Of a stretch of 64,000 nt of DNA, positions 30,001 through 41,891 are shown piece by piece. The stretch comes from Brassica napus (lineage: Eukaryota > Streptophyta > Magnoliopsida > Brassicales > Brassicaceae). Numbering within the stretch: position 1 is the stretch's first letter; each line of letters opens with the position of its first letter. Where the stretch lies: contig NW_026014788.1 in assembly GCF_020379485.1 (NCBI RefSeq), positions 62,001-126,000 on the forward strand, read 5' to 3'. A program made the translations under genes and the position numbers. The notes beneath the pieces are model-generated. The model was not told the DNA's origin. It did not search any database and saw nothing but the letters and a program-made list of their open reading frames with translations.

Positions 30001-33000
30001 TTCTTTGTCATTCTAATCAAACCAGGATGAATCGCGATGTAAGAAGCTTGATTTTGATACATAAAGTAGTGGAGAATCACCAGGAAGCTGAATAAATCTC
30101 ATAGGAGTTAGGATGAAGAAGCTATCCCACTTTCAAATCAGGTGATCCCAGTTTTCCTGTTTGGGAATATGACAGCTTCTTTGTCATTCTAATCAAACCA
30201 GGATGAATCGCGATGTAAGAAGCTTGATTTTGATACATAAAGTAGTGGAGAATCACCAGGAAGCTGAATAAATCTCATAGGAGTTAGGATGAAGAAGCTA
30301 TCCCACTTTCAAATCAGGTGATCCCAGTTTTCCTGTTTGGGAATATGACAGCTTCTTTGTCATTCTAATCAAACCAGGATGAATCGCGATGTAAGAAGCT
30401 TGATTTTGATACATAAAGTAGTGGAGAATCACCAGGAAGCTGAATAAATCTCATAGGAGTTAGGATGAAGAAGCTATCCCACTTTCAAATCAGGTGATCC
30501 CAGTTTTCCTGTTTGGGAATATGACAGCTTCTTTGTCATTCTAATCAAACCAGGATGAATCGCGATGTAAGAAGCTTGATTTTGATACATAAAGTAGTGG
30601 AGAATCACCAGGAAGCTGAATAAATCTCATAGGAGTTAGGATGAAGAAGCTATCCCACTTTCAAATCAGGTGATCCCAGTTTTCCTGTTTGGGAATATGA
30701 CAGCTTCTTTGTCATTCTAATCAAACCAGGATGAATCGCGATGTAAGAAGCTTGATTTTGATACATAAAGTAGTGGAGAATCACCAGGAAGCTGAATAAA
30801 TCTCATAGGAGTTAGGATGAAGAAGCTATCCCACTTTCAAATCAGGTGATCCCAGTTTTCCTGTTTGGGAATATGACAGCTTCTTTGTCATTCTAATCAA
30901 ACCAGGATGAATCGCGATGTAAGAAGCTTGATTTTGATACATAAAGTAGTGGAGAATCACCAGGAAGCTGAATAAATCTCATAGGAGTTAGGATGAAGAA
31001 GCTATCCCACTTTCAAATCAGGTGATCCCAGTTTTCCTGTTTGGGAATATGACAGCTTCTTTGTCATTCTAATCAAACCAGGATGAATCGCGATGTAAGA
31101 AGCTTGATTTTGATACATAAAGTAGTGGAGAATCACCAGGAAGCTGAATAAATCTCATAGGAGTTAGGATGAAGAAGCTATCCCACTTTCAAATCAGGTG
31201 ATCCCAGTTTTCCTGTTTGGGAATATGACAGCTTCTTTGTCATTCTAATCAAACCAGGATGAATCGCGATGTAAGAAGCTTGATTTTGATACATAAAGTA
31301 GTGGAGAATCACCAGGAAGCTGAATAAATCTCATAGGAGTTAGGATGAAGAAGCTATCCCACTTTCAAATCAGGTGATCCCAGTTTTCCTGTTTGGGAAT
31401 ATGACAGCTTCTTTGTCATTCTAATCAAACCAGGATGAATCGCGATGTAAGAAGCTTGATTTTGATACATAAAGTAGTGGAGAATCACCAGGAAGCTGAA
31501 TAAATCTCATAGGAGTTAGGATGAAGAAGCTATCCCACTTTCAAATCAGGTGATCCCAGTTTTCCTGTTTGGGAATATGACAGCTTCTTTGTCATTCTAA
31601 TCAAACCAGGATGAATCGCGATGTAAGAAGCTTGATTTTGATACATAAAGTAGTGGAGAATCACCAGGAAGCTGAATAAATCTCATAGGAGTTAGGATGA
31701 AGAAGCTATCCCACTTTCAAATCAGGTGATCCCAGTTTTCCTGTTTGGGAATATGACAGCTTCTTTGTCATTCTAATCAAACCAGGATGAATCGCGATGT
31801 AAGAAGCTTGATTTTGATACATAAAGTAGTGGAGAATCACCAGGAAGCTGAATAAATCTCATAGGAGTTAGGATGAAGAAGCTATCCCACTTTCAAATCA
31901 GGTGATCCCAGTTTTCCTGTTTGGGAATATGACAGCTTCTTTGTCATTCTAATCAAACCAGGATGAATCGCGATGTAAGAAGCTTGATTTTGATACATAA
32001 AGTAGTGGAGAATCACCAGGAAGCTGAATAAATCTCATAGGAGTTAGGATGAAGAAGCTATCCCACTTTCAAATCAGGTGATCCCAGTTTTCCTGTTTGG
32101 GAATATGACAGCTTCTTTGTCATTCTAATCAAACCAGGATGAATCGCGATGTAAGAAGCTTGATTTTGATACATAAAGTAGTGGAGAATCACCAGGAAGC
32201 TGAATAAATCTCATAGGAGTTAGGATGAAGAAGCTATCCCACTTTCAAATCAGGTGATCCCAGTTTTCCTGTTTGGGAATATGACAGCTTCTTTGTCATT
32301 CTAATCAAACCAGGATGAATCGCGATGTAAGAAGCTTGATTTTGATACATAAAGTAGTGGAGAATCACCAGGAAGCTGAATAAATCTCATAGGAGTTAGG
32401 ATGAAGAAGCTATCCCACTTTCAAATCAGGTGATCCCAGTTTTCCTGTTTGGGAATATGACAGCTTCTTTGTCATTCTAATCAAACCAGGATGAATCGCG
32501 ATGTAAGAAGCTTGATTTTGATACATAAAGTAGTGGAGAATCACCAGGAAGCTGAATAAATCTCATAGGAGTTAGGATGAAGAAGCTATCCCACTTTCAA
32601 ATCAGGTGATCCCAGTTTTCCTGTTTGGGAATATGACAGCTTCTTTGTCATTCTAATCAAACCAGGATGAATCGCGATGTAAGAAGCTTGATTTTGATAC
32701 ATAAAGTAGTGGAGAATCACCAGGAAGCTGAATAAATCTCATAGGAGTTAGGATGAAGAAGCTATCCCACTTTCAAATCAGGTGATCCCAGTTTTCCTGT
32801 TTGGGAATATGACAGCTTCTTTGTCATTCTAATCAAACCAGGATGAATCGCGATGTAAGAAGCTTGATTTTGATACATAAAGTAGTGGAGAATCACCAGG
32901 AAGCTGAATAAATCTCATAGGAGTTAGGATGAAGAAGCTATCCCACTTTCAAATCAGGTGATCCCAGTTTTCCTGTTTGGGAATATGACAGCTTCTTTGT

Positions 33001-36000
33001 CATTCTAATCAAACCAGGATGAATCGCGATGTAAGAAGCTTGATTTTGATACATAAAGTAGTGGAGAATCACCAGGAAGCTGAATAAATCTCATAGGAGT
33101 TAGGATGAAGAAGCTATCCCACTTTCAAATCAGGTGATCCCAGTTTTCCTGTTTGGGAATATGACAGCTTCTTTGTCATTCTAATCAAACCAGGATGAAT
33201 CGCGATGTAAGAAGCTTGATTTTGATACATAAAGTAGTGGAGAATCACCAGGAAGCTGAATAAATCTCATAGGAGTTAGGATGAAGAAGCTATCCCACTT
33301 TCAAATCAGGTGATCCCAGTTTTCCTGTTTGGGAATATGACAGCTTCTTTGTCATTCTAATCAAACCAGGATGAATCGCGATGTAAGAAGCTTGATTTTG
33401 ATACATAAAGTAGTGGAGAATCACCAGGAAGCTGAATAAATCTCATAGGAGTTAGGATGAAGAAGCTATCCCACTTTCAAATCAGGTGATCCCAGTTTTC
33501 CTGTTTGGGAATATGACAGCTTCTTTGTCATTCTAATCAAACCAGGATGAATCGCGATGTAAGAAGCTTGATTTTGATACATAAAGTAGTGGAGAATCAC
33601 CAGGAAGTGAATAAATCTCATAGGAGTTAGGATGAAGAAGCTATCCCACTTTCAAATCAGGTGATCCCAGTTTTCCTGTTTGGGAATATGACAGCTTCTT
33701 TGTCATTCTAATCAAACCAGGATGAATCGCGATGTAAGAAGCTTGATTTTGATACATAAAGTAGTGGAAGCCTGAAGCTGATCCAGGAAAGGAGAAGTTA
33801 GCTATCCCAGTTCAAGCATGTGAGAAGCATCCCAGTTTCAAAAGGTGACCAGTTTTCCTTTGATCACACAGGATGAACCATTTCGAATTTTCTTGTTGAT
33901 GATACATTTAATAGTGGAGAACCTCAGGAGTTGAATAATCTCATAGGAGTTAGGATGAAGAAGCTCTCCCTTTATTTTCAAGATCCCAATCCCTTTAATC
34001 TTTTGATCTTATTTTCCTGCTTGGTTGAATCATTCTAATAACAAAAGGATGAATATGTAAGAAGCTTGATTTTGATACATAAAGTAGTGGAGAATCACCA
34101 GGAAGCTGAATAAATCTCATAGGAGTTAGGATGAAGAAGCTATCCCACTTTCAAATCAGGTGATCCCAGTTTTCCTGTTTGGGAATATGACAGCTTCTTT
34201 GTCATTCTAATCAAACCAGGATGAATCGCGATGTAAGAAGCTTGATTTTGATACATAAAGTAGTGGAGAATCACCAGGAAGCTGAATAAATCTCATAGGA
34301 GTTAGGATGAAGAAGCTATCCCACTTTCAAATCAGGTGATCCCAGTTTTCCTGTTTGGGAATATGACAGCTTCTTTGTCATTCTAATCAAACCAGGATGA
34401 ATCGCGATGTAAGAAGCTTGATTTTGATACATAAAGTAGTGGAGAATCACCAGGAAGCTGAATAAATCTCATAGGAGTTAGGATGAAGAAGCTATCCCAC
34501 TTTCAAATCAGGTGATCCCAGTTTTCCTGTTTGGGAATATGACAGCTTCTTTGTCATTCTAATCAAACCAGGATGAATCGCGATGTAAGAAGCTTGATTT
34601 TGATACATAAAGTAGTGGAGAATCACCAGGAAGCTGAATAAATCTCATAGGAGTTAGGATGAAGAAGCTATCCCACTTTCAAATCAGGTGATCCCAGTTT
34701 TCCTGTTTGGGAATATGACAGCTTCTTTGTCATTCTAATCAAACCAGGATGAATCGCGATGTAAGAAGCTTGATTTTGATACATAAAGTAGTGGAGAATC
34801 ACCAGGAAGCTGAATAAATCTCATAGGAGTTAGGATGAAGAAGCTATCCCACTTTCAAATCAGGTGATCCCAGTTTTCCTGTTTGGGAATATGACAGCTT
34901 CTTTGTCATTCTAATCAAACCAGGATGAATCGCGATGTAAGAAGCTTGATTTTGATACATAAAGTAGTGGAGAATCACCAGGAAGCTGAATAAATCTCAT
35001 AGGAGTTAGGATGAAGAAGCTATCCCACTTTCAAATCAGGTGATCCCAGTTTTCCTGTTTGGGAATATGACAGCTTCTTTGTCATTCTAATCAAACCAGG
35101 ATGAATCGCGATGTAAGAAGCTTGATTTTGATACATAAAGTAGTGGAGAATCACCAGGAAGCTGAATAAATCTCATAGGAGTTAGGATGAAGAAGCTATC
35201 CCACTTTCAAATCAGGTGATCCCAGTTTTCCTGTTTGGGAATATGACAGCTTCTTTGTCATTCTAATCAAACCAGGATGAATCGCGATGTAAGAAGCTTG
35301 ATTTTGATACATAAAGTAGTGGAGAATCACCAGGAAGCTGAATAAATCTCATAGGAGTTAGGATGAAGAAGCTATCCCACTTTCAAATCAGGTGATCCCA
35401 GTTTTCCTGTTTGGGAATATGACAGCTTCTTTGTCATTCTAATCAACCAGGATGAATCGCGATGTAAGAAGCTTGATTTTGATACATAAAGTAGTGGAGA
35501 ATCACCAGGAAGCTGAATAAATCTCATAGGAGTTAGGATGAAGAAGCTATCCCACTTTCAAATCAGGTGATCCCAGTTTTCCTGTTTGGGAATATGACAG
35601 CTTCTTTGTCATTCTAATCAAACCAGGATGAATCGCGATGTAAGAAGCTTGATTTTGATACATAAAGTAGTGGAGAATCACCAGGAAGCTGAATAAATCT
35701 CATAGGAGTTAGGATGAAGAAGCTATCCCACTTTCAAATCAGGTGATCCCAGTTTTCCTGTTTGGGAATATGACAGCTTCTTTGTCATTCTAATCAAACC
35801 AGGATGAATCGCGATGTAAGAAGCTTGATTTTGATACATAAAGTAGTGGAGAATCACCAGGAAGCTGAATAAATCTCATAGGAGTTAGGATGAAGAAGCT
35901 ATCCCACTTTCAAATCAGGTGATCCCAGTTTTCCTGTTTGGGAATATGACAGCTTCTTTGTCATTCTAATCAAACCAGGATGAATCGCGATGTAAGAAGC

Positions 36001-39000
36001 TTGATTTTGATACATAAAGTAGTGGAGAATCACCAGGAAGCTGAATAAATCTCATAGGAGTTAGGATGAAGAAGCTATCCCACTTTCAAATCAGGTGATC
36101 CCAGTTTTCCTGTTTGGGAATATGACAGCTTCTTTGTCATTCTAATCAAACCAGGATGAATCGCGATGTAAGAAGCTTGATTTTGATACATAAAGTAGTG
36201 GAGAATCACCAGGAAGCTGAATAAATCTCATAGGAGTTAGGATGAAGAAGCTATCCCACTTTCAAATCAGGTGATCCCAGTTTTCCTGTTTGGGAATATG
36301 ACAGCTTCTTTGTCATTCTAATCAAACCAGGATGAATCGCGATGTAAGAAGCTTGATTTTGATACATAAAGTAGTGGAGAATCACCAGGAAGCTGAATAA
36401 ATCTCATAGGAGTTAGGATGAAGAAGCTATCCCACTTTCAAATCAGGTGATCCCAGTTTTCCTGTTTGGGAATATGACAGCTTCTTTGTCATTCTAATCA
36501 AACCAGGATGAATCGCGATGTAAGAAGCTTGATTTTGATACATAAAGTAGTGGAGAATCACCAGGAAGCTGAATAAATCTCATAGGAGTTAGGATGAAGA
36601 AGCTATCCCACTTTCAAATCAGGTGATCCCAGTTTTCCTGTTTGGGAATATGACAGCTTCTTTGTCATTCTAATCAAACCAGGATGAATCGCGATGTAAG
36701 AAGCTTGATTTTGATACATAAAGTAGTGGAGAATCACCAGGAAGCTGAATAAATCTCATAGGAGTTAGGATGAAGAAGCTATCCCACTTTCAAATCAGGT
36801 GATCCCAGTTTTCCTGTTTGGGAATATGACAGCTTCTTTGTCATTCTAATCAAACCAGGATGAATCGCGATGTAAGAAGCTTGATTTTGATACATAAAGT
36901 AGTGGAGAATCACCAGGAAGCTGAATAAATCTCATAGGAGTTAGGATGAAGAAGCTATCCCACTTTCAAATCAGGTGATCCCAGTTTTCCTGTTTGGGAA
37001 TATGACAGCTTCTTTGTCATTCTAATCAAACCAGGATGAATCGCGATGTAAGAAGCTTGATTTTGATACATAAAGTAGTGGAGAATCACCAGGAAGCTGA
37101 ATAAATCTCATAGGAGTTAGGATGAAGAAGCTATCCCACTTTCAAATCAGGTGATCCCAGTTTTCCTGTTTGGGAATATGACAGCTTCTTTGTCATTCTA
37201 ATCAAACCAGGATGAATCGCGATGTAAGAAGCTTGATTTTGATACATAAAGTAGTGGAGAATCACCAGGAAGCTGAATAAATCTCATAGGAGTTAGGATG
37301 AAGAAGCTATCCCACTTTCAAATCAGGTGATCCCAGTTTTCCTGTTTGGGAATATGACAGCTTCTTTGTCATTCTAATCAAACCAGGATGAATCGCGATG
37401 TAAGAAGCTTGATTTTGATACATAAAGTAGTGGAGAATCACCAGGAAGCTGAATAAATCTCATAGGAGTTAGGATGAAGAAGCTATCCCACTTTCAAATC
37501 AGGTGATCCCAGTTTTCCTGTTTGGGAATATGACAGCTTCTTTGTCATTCTAATCAAACCAGGATGAATCGCGATGTAAGAAGCTTGATTTTGATACATA
37601 AAGTAGTGGAGAATCACCAGGAAGCTGAATAAATCTCATAGGAGTTAGGATGAAGAAGCTATCCCACTTTCAAATCAGGTGATCCCAGTTTTCCTGTTTG
37701 GGAATATGACAGCTTCTTTGTCATTCTAATCAAACCAGGATGAATCGCGATGTAAGAAGCTTGATTTTGATACATAAAGTAGTGGAGAATCACCAGGAAG
37801 CTGAATAAATCTCATAGGAGTTAGGATGAAGAAGCTATCCCACTTTCAAATCAGGTGATCCCAGTTTTCCTGTTTGGGAATATGACAGCTTCTTTGTCAT
37901 TCTAATCAAACCAGGATGAATCGCGATGTAAGAAGCTTGATTTTGATACATAAAGTAGTGGAGAATCACCAGGAAGCTGAATAAATCTCATAGGAGTTAG
38001 GATGAAGAAGCTATCCCACTTTCAAATCAGGTGATCCCAGTTTTCCTGTTTGGGAATATGACAGCTTCTTTGTCATTCTAATCAAACCAGGATGAATCGC
38101 GATGTAAGAAGCTTGATTTTGATACATAAAGTAGTGGAGAATCACCAGGAAGCTGAATAAATCTCATAGGAGTTAGGATGAAGAAGCTATCCCACTTTCA
38201 AATCAGGTGATCCCAGTTTTCCTGTTTGGGAATATGACAGCTTCTTTGTCATTCTAATCAAACCAGGATGAATCGCGATGTAAGAAGCTTGATTTTGATA
38301 CATAAAGTAGTGGAGAATCACCAGGAAGCGAATAAATCTCATAGGAGTTAGGATGAAGAAGCTATCCCACTTTCAAATCAGGTGATCCCAGTTTTCCTGT
38401 TTGGGAATATGACAGCTTCTTTGTCATTCTAATCAAACCAGGATGAATCGCGATGTAAGAAGCTTGATTTTGATACATAAAGTAGTGGAGAATCACCAGG
38501 AAGCTGAATAAATCTCATAGGAGTTAGGATGAAGAAGCTATCCCACTTTCAAATCAGGTGATCCCAGTTTTCCTGTTTGGGAATATGACAGCTTCTTTGT
38601 CATTCTAATCAAACCAGGATGAATCGCGATGTAAGAAGCTTGATTTTGATACATAAAGTAGTGGAGAATCACCAGGAAGCTGAATAAATCTCATAGGAGT
38701 TAGGATGAAGAAGCTATCCCACTTTCAAATCAGGTGATCCCAGTTTTCCTGTTTGGGAATATGACAGCTTCTTTGTCATTCTAATCAAACCAGGATGAAT
38801 CGCGATGTAAGAAGCTTGATTTTGATACATAAAGTAGTGGAGAATCACCAGGAAGCTGAATAAATCTCATAGGAGTTAGGATGAAGAAGCTATCCCACTT
38901 TCAAATCAGGTGATCCCAGTTTTCCTGTTTGGGAATATGACAGCTTCTTTGTCATTCTAATCAAACCAGGATGAATCGCGATGTAAGAAGCTTGATTTTG

Positions 39001-39768
39001 ATACATAAAGTAGTGGAGAATCACCAGGAAGCTGAATAAATCTCATAGGAGTTAGGATGAAGAAGCTATCCCACTTTCAAATCAGGTGATCCCAGTTTTC
39101 CTGTTTGGGAATATGACAGCTTCTTTGTCATTCTAATCAAACCAGGATGAATCGCGATGTAAGAAGCTTGATTTTGATACATAAAGTAGTGGAGAATCAC
39201 CAGGAAGCTGAATAAATCTCATAGGAGTTAGGATGAAGAAGCTATCCCACTTTCAAATCAGGTGATCCCAGTTTTCCTGTTTGGGAATATGACAGCTTCT
39301 TTGTCATTCTAATCAAACCAGGATGAATCGCGATGTAAGAAGCTTGATTTTGATACATAAAGTAGTGGAGAATCACCAGGAAGCTGAATAAATCTCATAG
39401 GAGTTAGGATGAAGAAGCTATCCCACTTTCAAATCAGGTGATCCCAGTTTTCCTGTTTGGGAATATGACAGCTTCTTTGTCATTCTAATCAAACCAGGAT
39501 GAATCGCGATGTAAGAAGCTTGATTTTGATACATAAAGTAGTGGAGAATCACCAGGAAGTGAATAAATCTCATAGGAGTTAGGATGAAGAAGCTATCCCA
39601 CTTTCAAATCAGGTGATCCCAGTTTTCCTGTTTGGGAATATGACAGCTTCTTTGTTATTCTAATCAAACCCGGATGAATCGCGATGTAAGAAGCTTGATT
39701 TTGATACATAAAGTAGTGGAGAATCACCAGGAAGCTGAATAAATCTCATAGGAGTTAGGATGAAGAAG
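27048..39768 (+). repeat. CentBr satellite block D (about 72 monomers, extremely homogeneous)
   Basis: From 27241 the array keeps an exact 176-bp period: the same 10-mer recurs at 27241, 29001, 29881, 32521 and 33401, all multiples of 176 apart. By eye I see no substitution between monomers until a 1-bp deletion near 33607. After the aberrant stretch 33769-34055 the regular array resumes, with single-base losses near 35446, 38329 and 39560 and two changes near 39655-39671. The block ends in AGAAG (39764-39768), target duplication of the Tat-like element. One monomer: AAGCTTGATTTTGATACATA at the start, GAATCGCGATGTAAG at the end. Confidence 0.95.
33769..34055 (+). other. Mosaic of satellite and copia-2 LTR (probable consensus artefact)
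   Basis: Words of the two sequences alternate on a scale of 5-25 bp. From the LTR: GGAAAGGAGAAGTTA, CAAGCATGTGAGAA, CATTTCGAATTTTCTTGTTG (33879-33898; same in the 3' LTR at 26869), CCCTTTAATCTTTT, TTGGTTGAATCAT. From the satellite: GCTATCCCAGTT, CTCATAGGAGTTAGGATG, GGATGAATATGTAAGAAG. Both components stay in their own order. It spans about 1.6 monomers and about the last 290 bp of the LTR, with no target duplication. Confidence 0.8.
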
Positions 39769-41635
39769 TGTGGGAACCGAAATTCGCACTGTCGATTTCC
39801 GTTTAAATAAGGAAACTAAGAAAACCCTAGTTTCCCAGAGGACCCGGATATCTGTTAATTACCACACGTCAAGCAATCAGAACACGAGAATAACAACGAT
39901 AAAAATAAGAAATCGAAAAGAGAGCAAAGTAGATCTTATTCCGAATCTGCGTATGAGCGTTACAACAAGGTATAAGCCTGGGCTCGAGAGCTGTCGGCGA
40001 GATTCCTAGTTCTAGCAACCCTAAGACGGCTAAACCTAATTGAGTCGCAGCTCGAAATAACAAAAACGGAAAGTTGCCTAAATCGCTCTAAGTGCTAAGT
40101 TTGCTCTGAAAAAGTTCTTCTTTGTGCTCCTCGCCTAGGACTCCTTATATACTAGCTCCAAGGTCGGTTTACGCTTTTACTCTTCTGCCCTTAAGCCGTC
40201 ATAGCATAAAAATGGAGATATTCCATTTTTCCCGATCTTCACAATTATCTTCAAAACTTCCGTATTTATCCGCGGAAACTTGACATTTATCCTTCCTCGC
40301 GGGCCAAGCGCGAACCATGCTGTGGTTCACGGGCTTTTGGTTAGGAAAAATCGTAGGATGGGCCTCGAGTCGTGTTTTAGGTCCCTTTGGGCCGTCTTCC
40401 GACTCGACACGTTTACTACGAGTTTTCCGCGGTTTCTAATCCGCGAAGTTTGATCGATGAATTAGAATAGCGGGAAACATAGACTGAGCTTGCTACGGTC
40501 TTCGGGAGATAGCATTCGAAGGTTTGACGAGAATGCAAGGACTGGTGTCGTATCGATGTTCGGAAAGGTTCAATCGCTACACAGCGACCGAACTTTGGCT
40601 CGAGCCCGGTCGCTATGTAGCGACCGAGCGAAACGAGTGCTCGGTCGCTACGTAGCGACCGAGCTTTGGCTTGAGCTCGGTCGCTACGTAGCGACCGAGC
40701 GGGACGATCGCTCGGTCGCTACGTAGCGACCGAGCTTTGGCTCGAGCTCGGTCGCTACGTAGCGACCGAGCGGGACATCGCTCGGTCGCTACGTAGCGAC
40801 CGAGCGGACGATCGCTCGGTCGCTACGTAGCGACCGAGCTTGGCTCGAGCTCGGTCGCTACGTAGCGACCGAGCGGGACGATCGCTCGGTCGCTACGTAG
40901 CGACCGAGCTTTGGCTCGAGCTCGGTCGCTACGTAGCGACCGAGCGGGACGATCGCTCGGTCGCTACGTAGCGACCGAGCTTGGCTGAGCTCGGTCGCTA
41001 CGTAGCGACCGAGCGGGACGATCGCTCGGTCGCTACGTAGCGACCGAGCTTGGCTGAGCTCGGTCGCTACGTAGCGACCGAGCGGGACGATCGCTCGGTC
41101 GCTACGTAGCGACCGAGCTTGGCTCGAGCTCGGTCGCTACGTAGCGACCGAGCGGGACGATCGCTCGGTCGCTACGTAGCGACCGAGCTTTGCTCGAGCT
41201 CGGTCGCTACGTAGCGACCGAGCGGGACGATCGCTCGGTCGCTACGTAGCGACCGAGCTTGGCTGAGCTCGGTCGCTACGTAGCGACCGAGCTTTGGCTC
41301 GAGCTCGGTCGCTACGTAGCGACCGAGCGGGACGATCGCTCGGTCGCTACGTAGCGACCGAGCTTGGCTGAGCTCGGTCGCTACGTAGCGACCGAGCGGG
41401 ACGATCGCTCGGTCGCTACGTAGCGACCGAGCTTTGGCCCGAGCTCGGTTGCTACGTAGCGACCGAGCGGGACGATCGTTCGGTTTGAATCCCAAAGAAT
41501 ACTTCTTCGTAGAAATAACCTCGTATAGGTTATTTTTACGAAAATTACATCCCTTCTTTTACTAACTCTTTCGGAAATACGATCTCTGAGGATTTTCGGG
41601 TGGTAATTCCGTCGTAACCGTTTTTGACCCCAACA
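39769..41635 (-). repeat. 3' LTR of Tat-like element (1867 bp)
   Basis: On the plus strand it runs TGTGGGAACC...GACCCCAACA (TG...CA in element orientation, starting TGTTGGGGTC). A TATA box lies reversed at 40144-40151. It is longer than the other LTR by 241 bp, explained by about seven more palindrome units. Confidence 0.93.
40571..41483 (+). repeat. Palindrome array in the left (3') LTR, about 26 units
   Basis: The unit is a 26-bp perfect palindrome whose core is GGTCGCTACGTAGCGACC, flanked by GCTC and GAGC. Units alternate between two spacers, TTTGGCTCGA-like (or TTGGCTGA) and GGGACGATC-like, about 35 bp apart. I count 26 units; the first two are degenerate (CTACACAG, CTATGTAG) and the rest nearly perfect. 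Each contains a TACGTA core and many CpG sites, and single strands could fold into hairpins. ORFs through it (peptides of the RSLRSDRAIV type) are by-products of the repeat. Confidence 0.95.
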
Positions 41636-41652
41636 GTTAGCCCCCCAGCCCG
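41636..41652 (-). other. Candidate polypurine tract of Tat-like element
   Basis: On the minus strand the bases next to the 3' LTR read GGGCTGGGGGGCTAAC, G-rich but interrupted by pyrimidines. The position fits a PPT; the composition is only moderately typical. Confidence 0.5.
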
Positions 41653-41891
41653 TTAGGATCATGCATGGGGGGATCCTAGCGTGCGGTTAGGCATGTTTGG
41701 CAAGTTAGGCGTGATGGATGGAATTAATATGCGAAAGTCCGAGCTTGAATAGTAAATCCTCATGTCTTATAAGAAGAGAGGTAACTTGTTCCATAATTTT
41801 TTCACTTTCTTGTTTTTCTCTAAGATCTTTCAAAAAACTTTCTATCTTTCTCTCCACCCTTTTCCTCTATTCTCTTAAGAGAAGTGTAAAG

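Noticed and set aside
27048..39768. Regular repeats resembling a CRISPR array
   Set aside because: Units are contiguous 176-bp monomers without unique spacers, and the surroundings are plant retrotransposons.
40490..41662. ORFs on both strands through the palindrome array (RSLRSDRAIV-type peptides; also around 48165-48929)
   Set aside because: They are translations of a tandem palindrome, present on both strands, with breaks wherever the unit count changes; no start context or domain.
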